Shown here: in pieces, positions 53,521 to 63,261 of the stretch
Numbering within the stretch: position 1 is the stretch's first letter
How the letters are laid out: each line of letters starts with the position of its first letter
Assembly: GCF_022489065.1 (NCBI RefSeq)
Contig: NZ_JAKVTW010000011.1
Location: 1-64,000, forward strand
Reading direction: 5' to 3'
DNA from: Vreelandella neptunia
GTDB taxonomy: Bacteria > Pseudomonadota > Gammaproteobacteria > Pseudomonadales > Halomonadaceae
Length of the DNA: 64,000 nucleotides
Notes under the pieces: model-generated
Seen by the model: the letters and a program-made list of their open reading frames with translations, nothing else
Databases searched by the model: none
What the model was told of the DNA's origin: nothing
Program-made: the position numbers and the translations under genes

Positions 53521-54421
53521 CCCCTGTCAGCACCGCAAAGGAGGTCTCCCGAGCGGTGCGCAAGAAATCCTGCATCCACGGCGCTTCTCGAGTCTCATCG
53601 CGAATCGCCGCATATAGCGTGCTCCATACGCCATGCTCGCCTAATTTCACTGCGCTAACGTAATCGCGCTCTAAATACTCGGTCAGCGCCCAGTTAGGTA
53701 GCGCGCAGACGCCGCGGCCACTGGCCACTAACTGCATCATCATAATGGTTAATTCCGCCGTGCGGATCTCACGCGGGCGGACGTTGGCCGGTTGTAAAAA
53801 CTGGGTGAAAATATCCAACCGCGACTGCTCAACGGGGTACGTGATCAAGGTCTCCTCAGCCAGCGCCTGCGGGTCAATAAAGCCTCGCCCCGCAAAGGGG
53901 TGCTGCCGGGCCACGGCCAATAATCCCTCATAGCGAAACAGCGGTGCGTAGTGAATGCCATCGAGGGGCTGTGGGTCGGCGGTGATCACCAGATCCAGCT
54001 GTTCGCGGGCAAGTGCCGGGAGGGGATCGAAGTGATGACCACTGGGTATATCGATTTCCACCTCTTGCCAGTGATCGCGAAAATAGTCCACTGTCGGCAT
54101 CAGCCACTGAAAGCAACTGTGGCACTCAATAGCCATATGTAATCGGCCCTGTTCGGTGCCAGCTAAACGCGCTAAGTCGCGCTCCGCTTTGCGAACTTCA
54201 GGTAGTACCTGATCGGCTAAGGCAAGCAGCCGTAAGCCTGCGCGGGTAAATTCCACCGGGCGGGTCTTGCGCACGAATAGCGGGCTATCCACGCGGCTCT
54301 CCAAATCTTTCAACTGATGCGAGAGTGCTGATTGGGTCAAATGCACGCGATCGGCAGCATCGACAAGTGAGCCGGTTTCGCGCAGGGCGAGCAGCGTGCG
54401 TAGGTGGCGTAGTTCAATCAT
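53483..54421 (-). CDS. metR: LysR-type regulator MetR
   Basis: Activates metE and related genes, with homocysteine as co-inducer. 312 residues: N-terminal winged helix with RHLRTLLALRETGSLVDAADRVHLTQSALSHQLKDLE, then a two-lobe effector domain. The text matches MetR through HLTQSALSHQLK and LQPANVRPREIRTAELT. Divergent from metE with the binding region between; ATG 54421 is 130 bases from the metE start. Its 3' end overlaps that of rstB by 38 bases. Confidence 0.93.
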   Translation of the reverse strand: MIELRHLRTLLALRETGSLVDAADRVHLTQSALSHQLKDLESRVDSPLFVRKTRPVEFTRAGLRLLALADQVLPEVRKAERDLARLAGTEQGRLHMAIECHSCFQWLMPTVDYFRDHWQEVEIDIPSGHHFDPLPALAREQLDLVITADPQPLDGIHYAPLFRYEGLLAVARQHPFAGRGFIDPQALAEETLITYPVEQSRLDIFTQFLQPANVRPREIRTAELTIMMMQLVASGRGVCALPNWALTEYLERDYVSAVKLGEHGVWSTLYAAIRDETREAPWMQDFLRTARETSFAVLTGVKPADRDAEPAA

Positions 54422-54454
54422 GGCATTTTGCGATCATAGTGAGTTTAATCATTG

Positions 54455-54467
54455 TGAGTATAATTCA
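54455..54467. promoter_or_regulatory. MetR-like box in the metR-metE spacer
   Basis: TGAGTATAATTCA agrees with the MetR consensus TGAA-N5-TTCA except for one base. A second, looser inverted repeat, GTGAA-N6-TTCAC, lies nearer to metE around 54519-54534. Confidence 0.5.
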
Positions 54468-54551
54468 TCTTTACTATTAGAAACTTTAGTTTGATTCAAT
54501 AAGGGGTTGTGGCCAGACTGTGAAAAATCATTCACGTTAGTAGGTTTCATC

Positions 54552-56849
54552 ATGACAGTTTCTCATATCCTCGGCTATCCGCGTATCGGTGCCCAGCGCG
54601 AGTTAAAAAAAGCCACTGAGGCGTACTGGAAAGGCGAATGCCCCCGTAGTGAATTGGAAGACACAGGCCGTGAACTTCGCTTGCGCCACTGGCAGGCGCA
54701 GCAGGATGCCGGTTTGGATTTTGTTAGCGTGGGCGATTTCGCCTTTTATGATCAAGTGCTGAACGTTTCAGTCACCTTAGGTGCCGTACCTGCACGCTTT
54801 AACGCCCAAAAGGAAGTAGCTGGTGGAGATGTTGATCTCGACACCGCCTTTCGTATGGCCCGTGGCCGCGCCCCCAGCGGTGAGCCAGCCGCCGCCTGTG
54901 AAATGACCAAATACTTCGATACCAACTACCACTACCTCGTCCCCGAACTGCACGAAGAGCAGGTATTTACGCTGGCCTCTAACCGCCTCTTCGACGAAGT
55001 TGATGAAGCGTTACGTGCAGGCTTTACCCCGAAAGTAACGCTAACCGGGCCGTTAACGTGGCTGTGGCTGGGTAAAACCAAAGGCAGAGACTTTGATCGC
55101 CTGACGCTACTAGACAGCGTACTCAATGTGTATGGCGAAATATTAGCGCGGCTTGCTACTCAAGGCATTGAGTGGGTACAGCTGGACGAACCCGCACTGG
55201 TGCAGGATCTCCCATTGGCGTGGCAGCAGGCCTATGAGCGTGCCTATCACCGCCTTCAGTCTGCGCCGCTAAAACTATTGCTAGCCACTTACTTCGGGGG
55301 CTTGGGCGACAACCTCTCCCTGGCGACCCGTCTACCCGCGGCGGGTTTACATATCGACGCCGCGCGCGCACCGCAGCAAGTCGAAAGTGTGATTGACCGC
55401 CTTGGGCCCCATCAAGTGCTATCGATTGGTTTTGTCGATGGCCGCAATATCTGGCGAGCTGATTTAGCGGCGTTGCGGGAGCGTTTGCTGCCATTAAAAG
55501 TACGCTTGGGGCAGCGATTATGGCTGGCACCGAGTTGCTCGCTGCTGCATGTGCCAGTGGATTTGGCGCAGGAGACGGAGCTTGGTGATGAGCTGATCAG
55601 CTGGCTGGCCTTTGCGCGGCAGAAACTGGACGAAGTCGTCACGCTGACCAGGTTGATTGATAACCGCGCCACCCCAAACGATGAGCAGCGCCTGGATGAG
55701 GCCACACGTGCGCTGGATGCACGGCGTGAATCTAGCCGCATCCATCAAACGGTTGTTAGTGAGCGATTGGCGGCGATTAGCCCTGCCGATAGCCAGCGCC
55801 AAGTGCCTTACAGCCTGCGTGCCGAGGCGCAGCGGCGCGCGCTTAAGCTGCCGCTATTTCCGACCACAACGATTGGCTCTTTTCCGCAAACCGATGAGAT
55901 TCGTGCTGCCCGGCGTGCGTTTAAAGCGGGTGAGCTGACGTTAGCTGACTACGAAGCCCGTATGCAGAATGAGATCGCCTACGCGGTTGAGCGCCAGGAA
56001 GCGCTGGATATCGACGTGCCTGTGCATGGCGAAGCCGAGCGTAACGACATGGTGGAGTATTTTGGTGAGCAGCTTGAAGGCTTTGCTTTTACCCGGTTTG
56101 GCTGGGTACAGAGCTACGGTTCACGCTGCGTTAAGCCCCCGGTTATTTTTGGTGATGTTTCCCGCCCTGCGCCAATGACGGTGCGTTGGAGCCAATACGC
56201 CCAAACCCTGACCAGCAAACCTATGAAGGGCATGCTAACCGGACCGGTGACCATTTTGCAGTGGTCATTTGTACGTGATGACCAGCCGCGGGAAACCACA
56301 TGCCGCCAGATTGCCCTTGCTATGCGCGATGAGGTGCTGGATCTGGAAAACGCCGGGATCAATGTGATTCAAATCGATGAGCCAGCGCTGCGCGAAGGGC
56401 TGCCGCTGCGCCAAAATGAGTGGCAGGCATACCTTGATTGGGCGGTCGAGAGCTTTCAACTCAGTGCCGCGGGCGTTGCCAACACCACGCAAATTCATAC
56501 CCATATGTGCTATTCGGAGTTCAACGACATTATTGGTGCAATCGCTGCACTGGATGCCGATGTGATCACTATCGAAACATCGCGCTCGGACATGCACCTG
56601 CTGGACGCCTTCCAGGACTTCGCTTATCCCAATGAAATTGGCCCAGGCGTTTACGATATCCACACCCCGAATATCCCCGAGGTAAGCTGGATGGTCGATT
56701 TGATGGAGAAAGCGCTGGAAAAAATCCCCGCTGAACGGCTGTGGATCAACCCTGACTGTGGCCTAAAAACCCGCAACTGGGCGGAAGTGGAGCCCGCGCT
56801 GGCCAATATGGTGGAAGCCGCTAAGGTGCTGCGCCAACGCTACTCATAA
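54552..56849 (+). CDS. metE: Cobalamin-independent methionine synthase MetE
   Basis: Transfers the methyl group from 5-methyltetrahydropteroyltriglutamate to homocysteine. 765 residues, close to the E. coli length of 753. N-terminal barrel opens [20 protein letters not shown]; the C-terminal zinc site uses the His and Cys in THMCYSEF and the Cys in NPDCGLKTR, with the conserved [12 protein letters not shown] and [16 protein letters not shown] 54552 is the family start. A longer frame to 54507 begins TTG inside the MetR-box region. Divergent from metR; ends in a hairpin shared with ppk. Confidence 0.97.
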   Translation: MTVSHILGYPRIGAQRELKKATEAYWKGECPRSELEDTGRELRLRHWQAQQDAGLDFVSVGDFAFYDQVLNVSVTLGAVPARFNAQKEVAGGDVDLDTAFRMARGRAPSGEPAAACEMTKYFDTNYHYLVPELHEEQVFTLASNRLFDEVDEALRAGFTPKVTLTGPLTWLWLGKTKGRDFDRLTLLDSVLNVYGEILARLATQGIEWVQLDEPALVQDLPLAWQQAYERAYHRLQSAPLKLLLATYFGGLGDNLSLATRLPAAGLHIDAARAPQQVESVIDRLGPHQVLSIGFVDGRNIWRADLAALRERLLPLKVRLGQRLWLAPSCSLLHVPVDLAQETELGDELISWLAFARQKLDEVVTLTRLIDNRATPNDEQRLDEATRALDARRESSRIHQTVVSERLAAISPADSQRQVPYSLRAEAQRRALKLPLFPTTTIGSFPQTDEIRAARRAFKAGELTLADYEARMQNEIAYAVERQEALDIDVPVHGEAERNDMVEYFGEQLEGFAFTRFGWVQSYGSRCVKPPVIFGDVSRPAPMTVRWSQYAQTLTSKPMKGMLTGPVTILQWSFVRDDQPRETTCRQIALAMRDEVLDLENAGINVIQIDEPALREGLPLRQNEWQAYLDWAVESFQLSAAGVANTTQIHTHMCYSEFNDIIGAIAALDADVITIETSRSDMHLLDAFQDFAYPNEIGPGVYDIHTPNIPEVSWMVDLMEKALEKIPAERLWINPDCGLKTRNWAEVEPALANMVEAAKVLRQRYS

Positions 56850-56868
56850 ACGATCATCGGTCTGATTC

Positions 56869-56894
56869 AACTCCGCTGCACGAGCAGCGGAGTT
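56869..56894. terminator. Hairpin between convergent metE and ppk
   Basis: AACTCCGCTGC and GCAGCGGAGTT, 11 perfect bases, loop ACGA. The T run is short on both sides. Confidence 0.7.
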
Positions 56895-56906
56895 TGGGTA
56901 TGAAGG

Positions 56907-56938
56907 CTAGCTTTTAGATGCCCTAGCTTTTCGATGCA
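56907..56938. repeat. 16-bp tandem duplication at the ppk stop codon
   Basis: CTAGCTTTTAGATGCC (56907-56922) is followed directly by CTAGCTTTTCGATGCA (56923-56938), 14 of 16 identical. The second copy is the last five codons of ppk with its TAG; the first copies them downstream. Confidence 0.85.
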
Positions 56939-59112
56939 TAGGCGTAGAGCAGGGTTTCCTGAGCGCTGATAGCGTCGCTCTCGCCCGGATCCCGGAGCAG
57001 GTAGCTACCGTCGGTCTGCAGCAACCAGCTCTGGCAGTTATCCACCAGATAGGTTTCCAGATCCTTGCGTACCCGGGTAGCGAGCTTTTTATCCAGCAGC
57101 GGAAAGCAGGTTTCTACACGGTGGAACATGTTGCGCGACATAAAGTCAGCGCTTGAGCACCAGGTCTCCGACTTGCCATCATTGTGGAAGTGGAAAACAC
57201 GGGTATGCTCCAGCAAACGGCCGATAATAGAGCGCACGCGAATGTTGTCGGAAACGCCCGGCACCCCTGGCTTCAAACAGCACATACCGCGAATAATCAA
57301 GTCGCACTCAACGCCTGCTTGTGAGGCACGATAAAGTGCTTTAATGAGCTTGGGTTCGGTTAACGAGTTGCACTTAATGATGATATGTCCACGTTTACCC
57401 TTGCGCGCTATCTGCGATTCACGGTCAATCATCTCCACCAGCCGCTCATGCAGGGTAAAAGGGGCGTGGAGCAGGGTATCAATTTTACGCGCACGCCCCA
57501 TCCCCGACAGCTGCTGAAACACTTTATGCACATCGGCACACAGTGCTTTATTCGCTGTCAGCAGGCTGTAATCGGTGTAAAGCTTGGCAGTTTTAGAGTG
57601 GTAGTTGCCGGTGCCCAGGTGCGCGTAGTAGCACAGCTCGCCTTTTTCGCGGCGGACAATGTGTAGCATTTTGGCATGGGTTTTATACGCCATAATGCCG
57701 TAAACAACGATGGCACCAGCTTCCTGCAACCGTGACGCTAACTGTAGATTGTCCGCTTCATCAAAACGTGCGCGTAGTTCGATCACGACCGTGACTTCTT
57801 TACCCTGACTGGCCGCTTCTACCAGCGCGCTAACGATGGGAGAGTCTGCGCCCGTACGGTACAACGTCTGCTTTACCGCCAACACATGGGGGTCGCGGGC
57901 AGCTTCACGCAGCAGGTCTTCAATCGGAGTAAATGACTGGAAAGGGTGGTGCAGCAAAATATCGTTCTTGGCAATGGCATTAAACAAACTGCCCGATTTG
58001 AGCGCTTTGGGAATGCTTGGCGTAAACGGTCGATAGAGCAGCTCCGGGCGATCGACATCGCCGAGCACCGACATCATGCGGGTTAAATTCACCGGTCCTT
58101 TGACCCGGTATAAATCGCCGTGCTCAAGCTCAAATTGGCGCAGCAGGAAGTTAGTCAAGTCATCGGGACAGCTGTCTGCCACTTCTAAGCGCACGCCGCT
58201 GCCGTAGCGGCGTGCCAAAAGCTCACCGCGCAGCGCAGAGGCAAGGTCGGAGACCTCCTCTGGATCAACGCTCATATCCGCGTTACGGGTCAATCGGAAC
58301 TGGTAACAGCCGCGCACACGCATACCGGGAAACAGCTCATCAGCGTGGGCGTGGATCATTGATGAAAGAAAAACGTACTCCGAAAAACCCTCTTCGCATA
58401 ACTCTTTGGGCAGTGCCATCAGGCGAGGTAGCGAGCGGGGGGCTGGCAGAATGGCCATGCCGCCCGCCCGGCCAAAGGCATCCTTGCCTTCCAGCTCAAC
58501 AATGAAATTGAGGCTTTTATTCACCAGGCGCGGGAAGGGGTGTGATGGGTCTAAACCGATTGGGCTAATGACCGGCATGATTTCGTTATCGAAGAATGCC
58601 CGAGCCCACTCTTTTTGCTTTTCAGTCCACTGGTCGCGACGGCGAAAACGCAGCCCGTGGGTTTCCAGTGCGGGTAGTAAGGTGTCGTTAAGTATTTGAT
58701 ACTGGCGATCAATCTGGGTATGCGCGACCTGGGATATCTCCGCCAATACGGCTTTAGGCAGACGGCCATCGGCGGCGGTAGTATCGTCTCCAAGCGCGAT
58801 TTGATGCTTTAAACCTGCAACGCGTATCTCGAAGAACTCATCCATATTGGACGAAAAGATCAGCAGAAACATCAGCCGGTTGAGCAGCGGGTGAGCATCA
58901 TCTAATGCCTGTTCCAATACGCGAATATTAAATTGCAGGTGTGACAATTCTCGGTTGAAGTAGAGCTGGGTGTCATCGAGATCCGTTTCCGGCAGCGCTT
59001 CACGGGCTTGAACGCCGGTAGGGGTGCGGTTAATTCGTAGCGGCATATCGCCGTCGCTGCTGGTTTGATCAGTAGACGATGATGGTAAGGAATCTGAAGC
59101 TTGCTCGTCCAT
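56923..59112 (-). CDS. ppk: Polyphosphate kinase Ppk1
   Basis: Builds inorganic polyphosphate from ATP. 729 residues: the N-terminal domain with YFNRELSHLQFNIRVLEQ, the head domain, and two catalytic C-domains. The phosphorylated His lies in AYKTHAKMLHIVRR, the second conserved His in VFHFHNDGKSETW, and MSRNMFHRVE follows. Length is a little over E. coli Ppk (688), owing to a Ser/Asp-rich N-terminal tail (about 1-35). Downstream of hemB; the 121-base gap holds a hairpin. The 3' end is duplicated as described at 56907-56938. Confidence 0.96.
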   Translation of the reverse strand: MDEQASDSLPSSSTDQTSSDGDMPLRINRTPTGVQAREALPETDLDDTQLYFNRELSHLQFNIRVLEQALDDAHPLLNRLMFLLIFSSNMDEFFEIRVAGLKHQIALGDDTTAADGRLPKAVLAEISQVAHTQIDRQYQILNDTLLPALETHGLRFRRRDQWTEKQKEWARAFFDNEIMPVISPIGLDPSHPFPRLVNKSLNFIVELEGKDAFGRAGGMAILPAPRSLPRLMALPKELCEEGFSEYVFLSSMIHAHADELFPGMRVRGCYQFRLTRNADMSVDPEEVSDLASALRGELLARRYGSGVRLEVADSCPDDLTNFLLRQFELEHGDLYRVKGPVNLTRMMSVLGDVDRPELLYRPFTPSIPKALKSGSLFNAIAKNDILLHHPFQSFTPIEDLLREAARDPHVLAVKQTLYRTGADSPIVSALVEAASQGKEVTVVIELRARFDEADNLQLASRLQEAGAIVVYGIMAYKTHAKMLHIVRREKGELCYYAHLGTGNYHSKTAKLYTDYSLLTANKALCADVHKVFQQLSGMGRARKIDTLLHAPFTLHERLVEMIDRESQIARKGKRGHIIIKCNSLTEPKLIKALYRASQAGVECDLIIRGMCCLKPGVPGVSDNIRVRSIIGRLLEHTRVFHFHNDGKSETWCSSADFMSRNMFHRVETCFPLLDKKLATRVRKDLETYLVDNCQSWLLQTDGSYLLRDPGESDAISAQETLLYAYASKS

Positions 59113-59188
59113 AGTGGATCTCCCCGCGTTGATGGCTCGAAGGTATCATAGCCTGATACTTGTATATGAAGGCAGTATGCGGGGAGAA

Positions 59189-59219
59189 GATGACAAACAA
59201 GTGTCACCTTGTTGTCATC
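59189..59219 (-). terminator. Hairpin downstream of hemB
   Basis: GATGACAA-A-CAAG and CTTGTTGTCATC form a 12-base stem with one bulged base and a 6-base loop. The minus-strand tail (TTCTCC) is only weakly T-rich, so it may let part of the transcripts into ppk. Confidence 0.5.
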
Positions 59220-59233
59220 TTTGTCGCAACGAA

Positions 59234-60256
<1,023 letters not shown>

Positions 60257-60412
60257 TTAAGGAACGCATATGAGGGTGCCCGAAGGCCTGGACGGAGTAT
60301 ATCAGCCATACCCTGCGGCGAAAGCCGTCTTGTGACAACAAGGTAGACTGACTAAAGTGAGCAATTGCTTTGCTGTATTGCGTTCGGCAGACCCTGGGAT
60401 AAGGAGATAGGC

Positions 60413-61072
60413 ATGACCAAACAGGTAGCGGTGATTTTAGCTGGCTGTGGCGTTTACGATGGTTCAGAGATATATGAGACCACGCTAACGCTGCTGCGCT
60501 TGGATCAGTTGGGTATTGGTTACCACTGTTTTGCCCCGAATATAGAGCAGCATCATGTTATTAACCATCTCACCCAAGAGGCGGTTGAGGGCGAGCAGCG
60601 TAATGTGTTGCAAGAGTCTGCCCGTTTGGCGCGGGGAGATATTAGCCCGCTGGAAGAGTTAGACGCTGATAATTTCGATGCAGTGATTGTGCCCGGTGGG
60701 TTTGGTGTCGCCAAGAACCTGTCGGATTTTGCCACTGCCAGTGACAACATGCAGGTGCTTGAAGCGCTAAAAACGTCGTTGGCTGGTTTTCGCCAAGATG
60801 CCAAACCGATTGGCTTGATGTGTATTTCGCCGGTATTGGTGCCCCGTCTGTTAGGTGATGGGATTGCGGTCACCGTGGGTAATGATCCTGCGGTTTCTGG
60901 GGCGATCAGTGCCATGGGCGGGTTGCACCGCAGCTGCGCGGTAGAAGATATCGTCGTTGATCTTGAACATCGCGTGGTGACTACCCCGGCGTATATGCTG
61001 GCCACGCGCATCAGTGAAGCCGCTACCGGTATCTTTAAACTGGTGGATCGCATCAATGAAATGATGGAGTAA
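60413..61072 (+). CDS. elbB: Isoprenoid biosynthesis glyoxalase ElbB
   Basis: 219 residues of the DJ-1/PfpI class-I glutamine-amidotransferase-like fold. It opens KQVAVILAGCGVYDGSEIYETTL, the ElbB hallmark, and later has VPGGFGVAKNLSDFA and IGLMCISPVLVP with the nucleophilic Cys. ElbB affects isoprenoid and lycopene yield in E. coli and shows glyoxalase activity. I start at ATG 60413, with AAGGAG seven bases before it; the frame upstream to 60365 lacks such a site. Followed by a terminator. Confidence 0.92.
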   Translation: MTKQVAVILAGCGVYDGSEIYETTLTLLRLDQLGIGYHCFAPNIEQHHVINHLTQEAVEGEQRNVLQESARLARGDISPLEELDADNFDAVIVPGGFGVAKNLSDFATASDNMQVLEALKTSLAGFRQDAKPIGLMCISPVLVPRLLGDGIAVTVGNDPAVSGAISAMGGLHRSCAVEDIVVDLEHRVVTTPAYMLATRISEAATGIFKLVDRINEMME

Positions 61073-61100
61073 GCCGCTACTTAAAAAGTGTGGGCTATAT

Positions 61101-61136
61101 AAAAGCCGCCGCCATCATTGATGGCGGCGGCTTTTT
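61101..61136. terminator. Strong terminator between elbB and tatC
   Basis: AAAAGCCGCCGCCATC pairs with GATGGCGGCGGCTTTT in a perfect 16-base stem with loop ATT; T run on the plus side, A run on the other. Serves elbB and the convergent tatABC operon. Confidence 0.9.
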
Positions 61137-61162
61137 AATTAGCTGCCCGTCAACGGCTAGGG

Positions 61163-61954
61163 TTAAAGGTCAGCTTCTTGCTCTTCAGCGGCTTCTTTCT
61201 CAGCTTGGCGTTTACGTACCAGGCGTCCAAACAGTAGGCCAACTTCGTAAAGCAAATACATTGGGATCGCCAGTAGGCTTTGAGAAATCACATCCGGTGG
61301 TGTTAGGAGCATCCCCACCACGAAGCAGCCTAATAGAATGTAGGGGCGCTTTTTAGATAGGCTTTCCACCGTCGTGGCGCCAGAAAGAATCAGTAAGAAG
61401 GTCGCAATAGGAATTTCAAATGCTACACCGAAGGCAAAAAACAGCTTAAGAACAAAGTTCAAATACTGGTTGATGTCAGTCATCACAGCGACATTTTCAG
61501 GTCCCGTTTGGGTGAAAAACTCAAACAGCAGCGGAAAAACCACGTAATAGGCGAACGCCGCGCCGCCATAAAAAAGCGCAATGCTCGACACCAGAATCGG
61601 AATCGCCAACGCTTTTTCATTGTCGTAAAGCCCCGGCGCAATAAAGGCCCATGCCTGATGCAACACAAAGGGAATAGCGATAAACACCGCCACAACCAAG
61701 GTGAGCTTAAATGGTGCCAAAAACGGCGAGGCCACTTCCGTGGCAATCATCTGCGAGCCTTCAGGCAGCAGATTCATTAATGGCTCGGCTACAAAGGTAT
61801 AAATATCATTGGCAAAGGAGTATAGGCCCAAAAAGATCACCAGTATCACGATCACGGCACGCATTAGCCGTGAACGTAATTCGATCAGGTGCTCAATGAG
61901 GGGGGCTTGGCTCTGTTCTTCACGCGGCTCCTTTGAATCGCCAGACATACTCAT
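61163..61954 (-). CDS. tatC: Twin-arginine translocase subunit TatC
   Basis: 263 residues with six membrane helices. Recognises twin-Arg signal peptides and nucleates the folded-protein export pore. [18 protein letters not shown] is the conserved N-terminal cap, with the Glu/Leu/Arg pattern of TatC; a conserved FEIPIATF lies in the middle. The start overlaps the tatB stop by four bases. A C-terminal charged tail ([12 protein letters not shown]) is typical. Confidence 0.96.
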   Translation of the reverse strand: MSMSGDSKEPREEQSQAPLIEHLIELRSRLMRAVIVILVIFLGLYSFANDIYTFVAEPLMNLLPEGSQMIATEVASPFLAPFKLTLVVAVFIAIPFVLHQAWAFIAPGLYDNEKALAIPILVSSIALFYGGAAFAYYVVFPLLFEFFTQTGPENVAVMTDINQYLNFVLKLFFAFGVAFEIPIATFLLILSGATTVESLSKKRPYILLGCFVVGMLLTPPDVISQSLLAIPMYLLYEVGLLFGRLVRKRQAEKEAAEEQEADL

Positions 61955-62433
61955 TGGTGATTACGATCCTTATTTAATGCAGCCTTTTCAGTTTCAGCCA
62001 GTTCAGGTTTCGCCTCGCGGTTAGTCGCTGAAGGTGACGCGGGTGGCTCTTCGCGCACTGTTTGAAGGGCGTCATCTAAACGCGCGCGGGCCTTGGCAAC
62101 CCGTTGTTCCGTATCGCTTTTAGCCGCGTTGGTTGCCGGGGGAGTAGTTGAGGCAGTAGTTGAAGAAGAAGGGGCGTCGGCAATGCTTTCTACGTCCAGC
62201 TTGGCTTTTTTCAAGCTGCTGTCGAGCTTCTGCTGCTGCTCGTTAAGCTTTTGCCTAAGCTCTTCCGCTTCCAGTTGGGCGCTGATTTCACGCTGCATGC
62301 CAGATACCGTGCGCTTAATTTTGCCAATCCACATACCCGCCGTTCGGGCAGCACGGGGCAGCCGCTCCGGGCCAAGCACCAATAGCCCAACGACGCCAAT
62401 GAGCATCAGTTCAAGAAAGCCGATATCCAGCAT
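61951..62433 (-). CDS. tatB: Sec-independent translocase subunit TatB
   Basis: 160 residues: one N-terminal helix in [26 protein letters not shown] (shown here in parts: GFLELMLIG then LVLGPERLP), an amphipathic helix with [20 protein letters not shown], then a long charged, Ala/Thr/Ser-rich tail that is likely disordered. The Glu in FLE and the GPERLP hinge are the TatB marks. Starts three bases after tatA. Confidence 0.95.
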   Translation of the reverse strand: MLDIGFLELMLIGVVGLLVLGPERLPRAARTAGMWIGKIKRTVSGMQREISAQLEAEELRQKLNEQQQKLDSSLKKAKLDVESIADAPSSSTTASTTPPATNAAKSDTEQRVAKARARLDDALQTVREEPPASPSATNREAKPELAETEKAALNKDRNHQ

Positions 62434-62436
62434 GAT

Positions 62437-62715
62437 TTATTTGCGCTCTTCGTTGCGGTCGTTGGCGGCCTGTTTCTCTTCGGCTTGAACGTCATACGTA
62501 TTGCCAGGCTCTTCATGGCTCACTTTGGCATGAGGTTTGTCGCTGTCTTCTTTATCGCTCTCTGTGTTTTTCTCTTCATCATGGATGGCTTTCTTGAAGC
62601 CCTTGACCGCCCCGCCAAGGTCGGTGCCCACGTTACGCAGTTTTTTGGTGCCGAAAACCAGGATGATGATGCCCAGAACAATCAGCAACTGCCAAATACT
62701 AATACCACCTAACAT
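62437..62715 (-). CDS. tatA: Sec-independent translocase subunit TatA
   Basis: 92 residues. The N-terminal helix [20 protein letters not shown] ends at the [10 protein letters not shown] hinge, followed by the amphipathic [17 protein letters not shown], then a Lys/Glu/Asp-rich tail. Oligomers form the passage for folded proteins. First of tatABC; its leader carries the degenerate repeats at 62742-62825. Confidence 0.95.
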   Translation of the reverse strand: MLGGISIWQLLIVLGIIILVFGTKKLRNVGTDLGGAVKGFKKAIHDEEKNTESDKEDSDKPHAKVSHEEPGNTYDVQAEEKQAANDRNEERK

Positions 62716-62741
62716 ATGCGTTTCCTCATGGGAGCAGGTTG

Positions 62742-62825
62742 ACTATCTCGTGTCTATCTTTCTCGTTTCTAGCTAACTTGTTTCTAGCTATCTCGTTTTT
62801 TCTAGCTAGCTTTTTTAGCTCTAGC
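62742..62825. repeat. Degenerate TATCT/CTAGC repeats in the tatA leader
   Basis: CTATCT-type units recur at 62743, 62754, 62773, 62788 and 62806, alternating with CTAGC and CTCGTTT: the clearest are CTCGTTTCTAGC and TTGTTTCTAGC. Spacing is irregular (11 to 19 bases). The region lies between the hisE stop and tatA start. Confidence 0.6.
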
Positions 62826-62857
62826 GTGAACCGCTGTGCGACAGCTTATAGGGCTAG

Positions 62858-63220
62858 CTATGGCTGACGAGACGCTTTTTCATCGTGTCCAGATATGCCA
62901 ATGCGACGTGCCAGCTCGTCTAAAACCGCTTGATGATCCATCTCAAGGTGGGACAGCATCACCAAGCTATGAAACCACAGGTCGGCAGTTTCAGAAATCA
63001 ACGCTTGACGCTCGGCTTCACCGCCGTGCTCGGCATCTTTTGCCGCAAGCACTGTTTCAGTCGCTTCTTCGCCAACCTTTTCGAGTATCTTGTTCAAACC
63101 CTTATGATGCAAGGAGGCAACATAAGATTCTTCTGCTGCTGCATGGCGCCGCTGCTTCAATACCTCATTAAGCGTATCCAGTACATTAGCATTGTTAGGC
63201 GATAATGCGTTGCTGTCCAT
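62858..63220 (-). CDS. hisE: Phosphoribosyl-ATP diphosphatase HisE
   Basis: Second step of histidine synthesis: pyrophosphate removal from phosphoribosyl-ATP. 120 residues with the all-alpha MazG-like core: [30 protein letters not shown] (the EE-x-x-E and later Glu ligands bind magnesium), then [13 protein letters not shown] with its Asp. Not fused to HisI. Between ubiB and tatABC, as in pseudomonads, but without hisI between. Confidence 0.95.
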   Translation of the reverse strand: MDSNALSPNNANVLDTLNEVLKQRRHAAAEESYVASLHHKGLNKILEKVGEEATETVLAAKDAEHGGEAERQALISETADLWFHSLVMLSHLEMDHQAVLDELARRIGISGHDEKASRQP

Positions 63221-63261
63221 GGGAATCCTTATAAACGTTTAATGCGCCTCTCGGCTATGGC

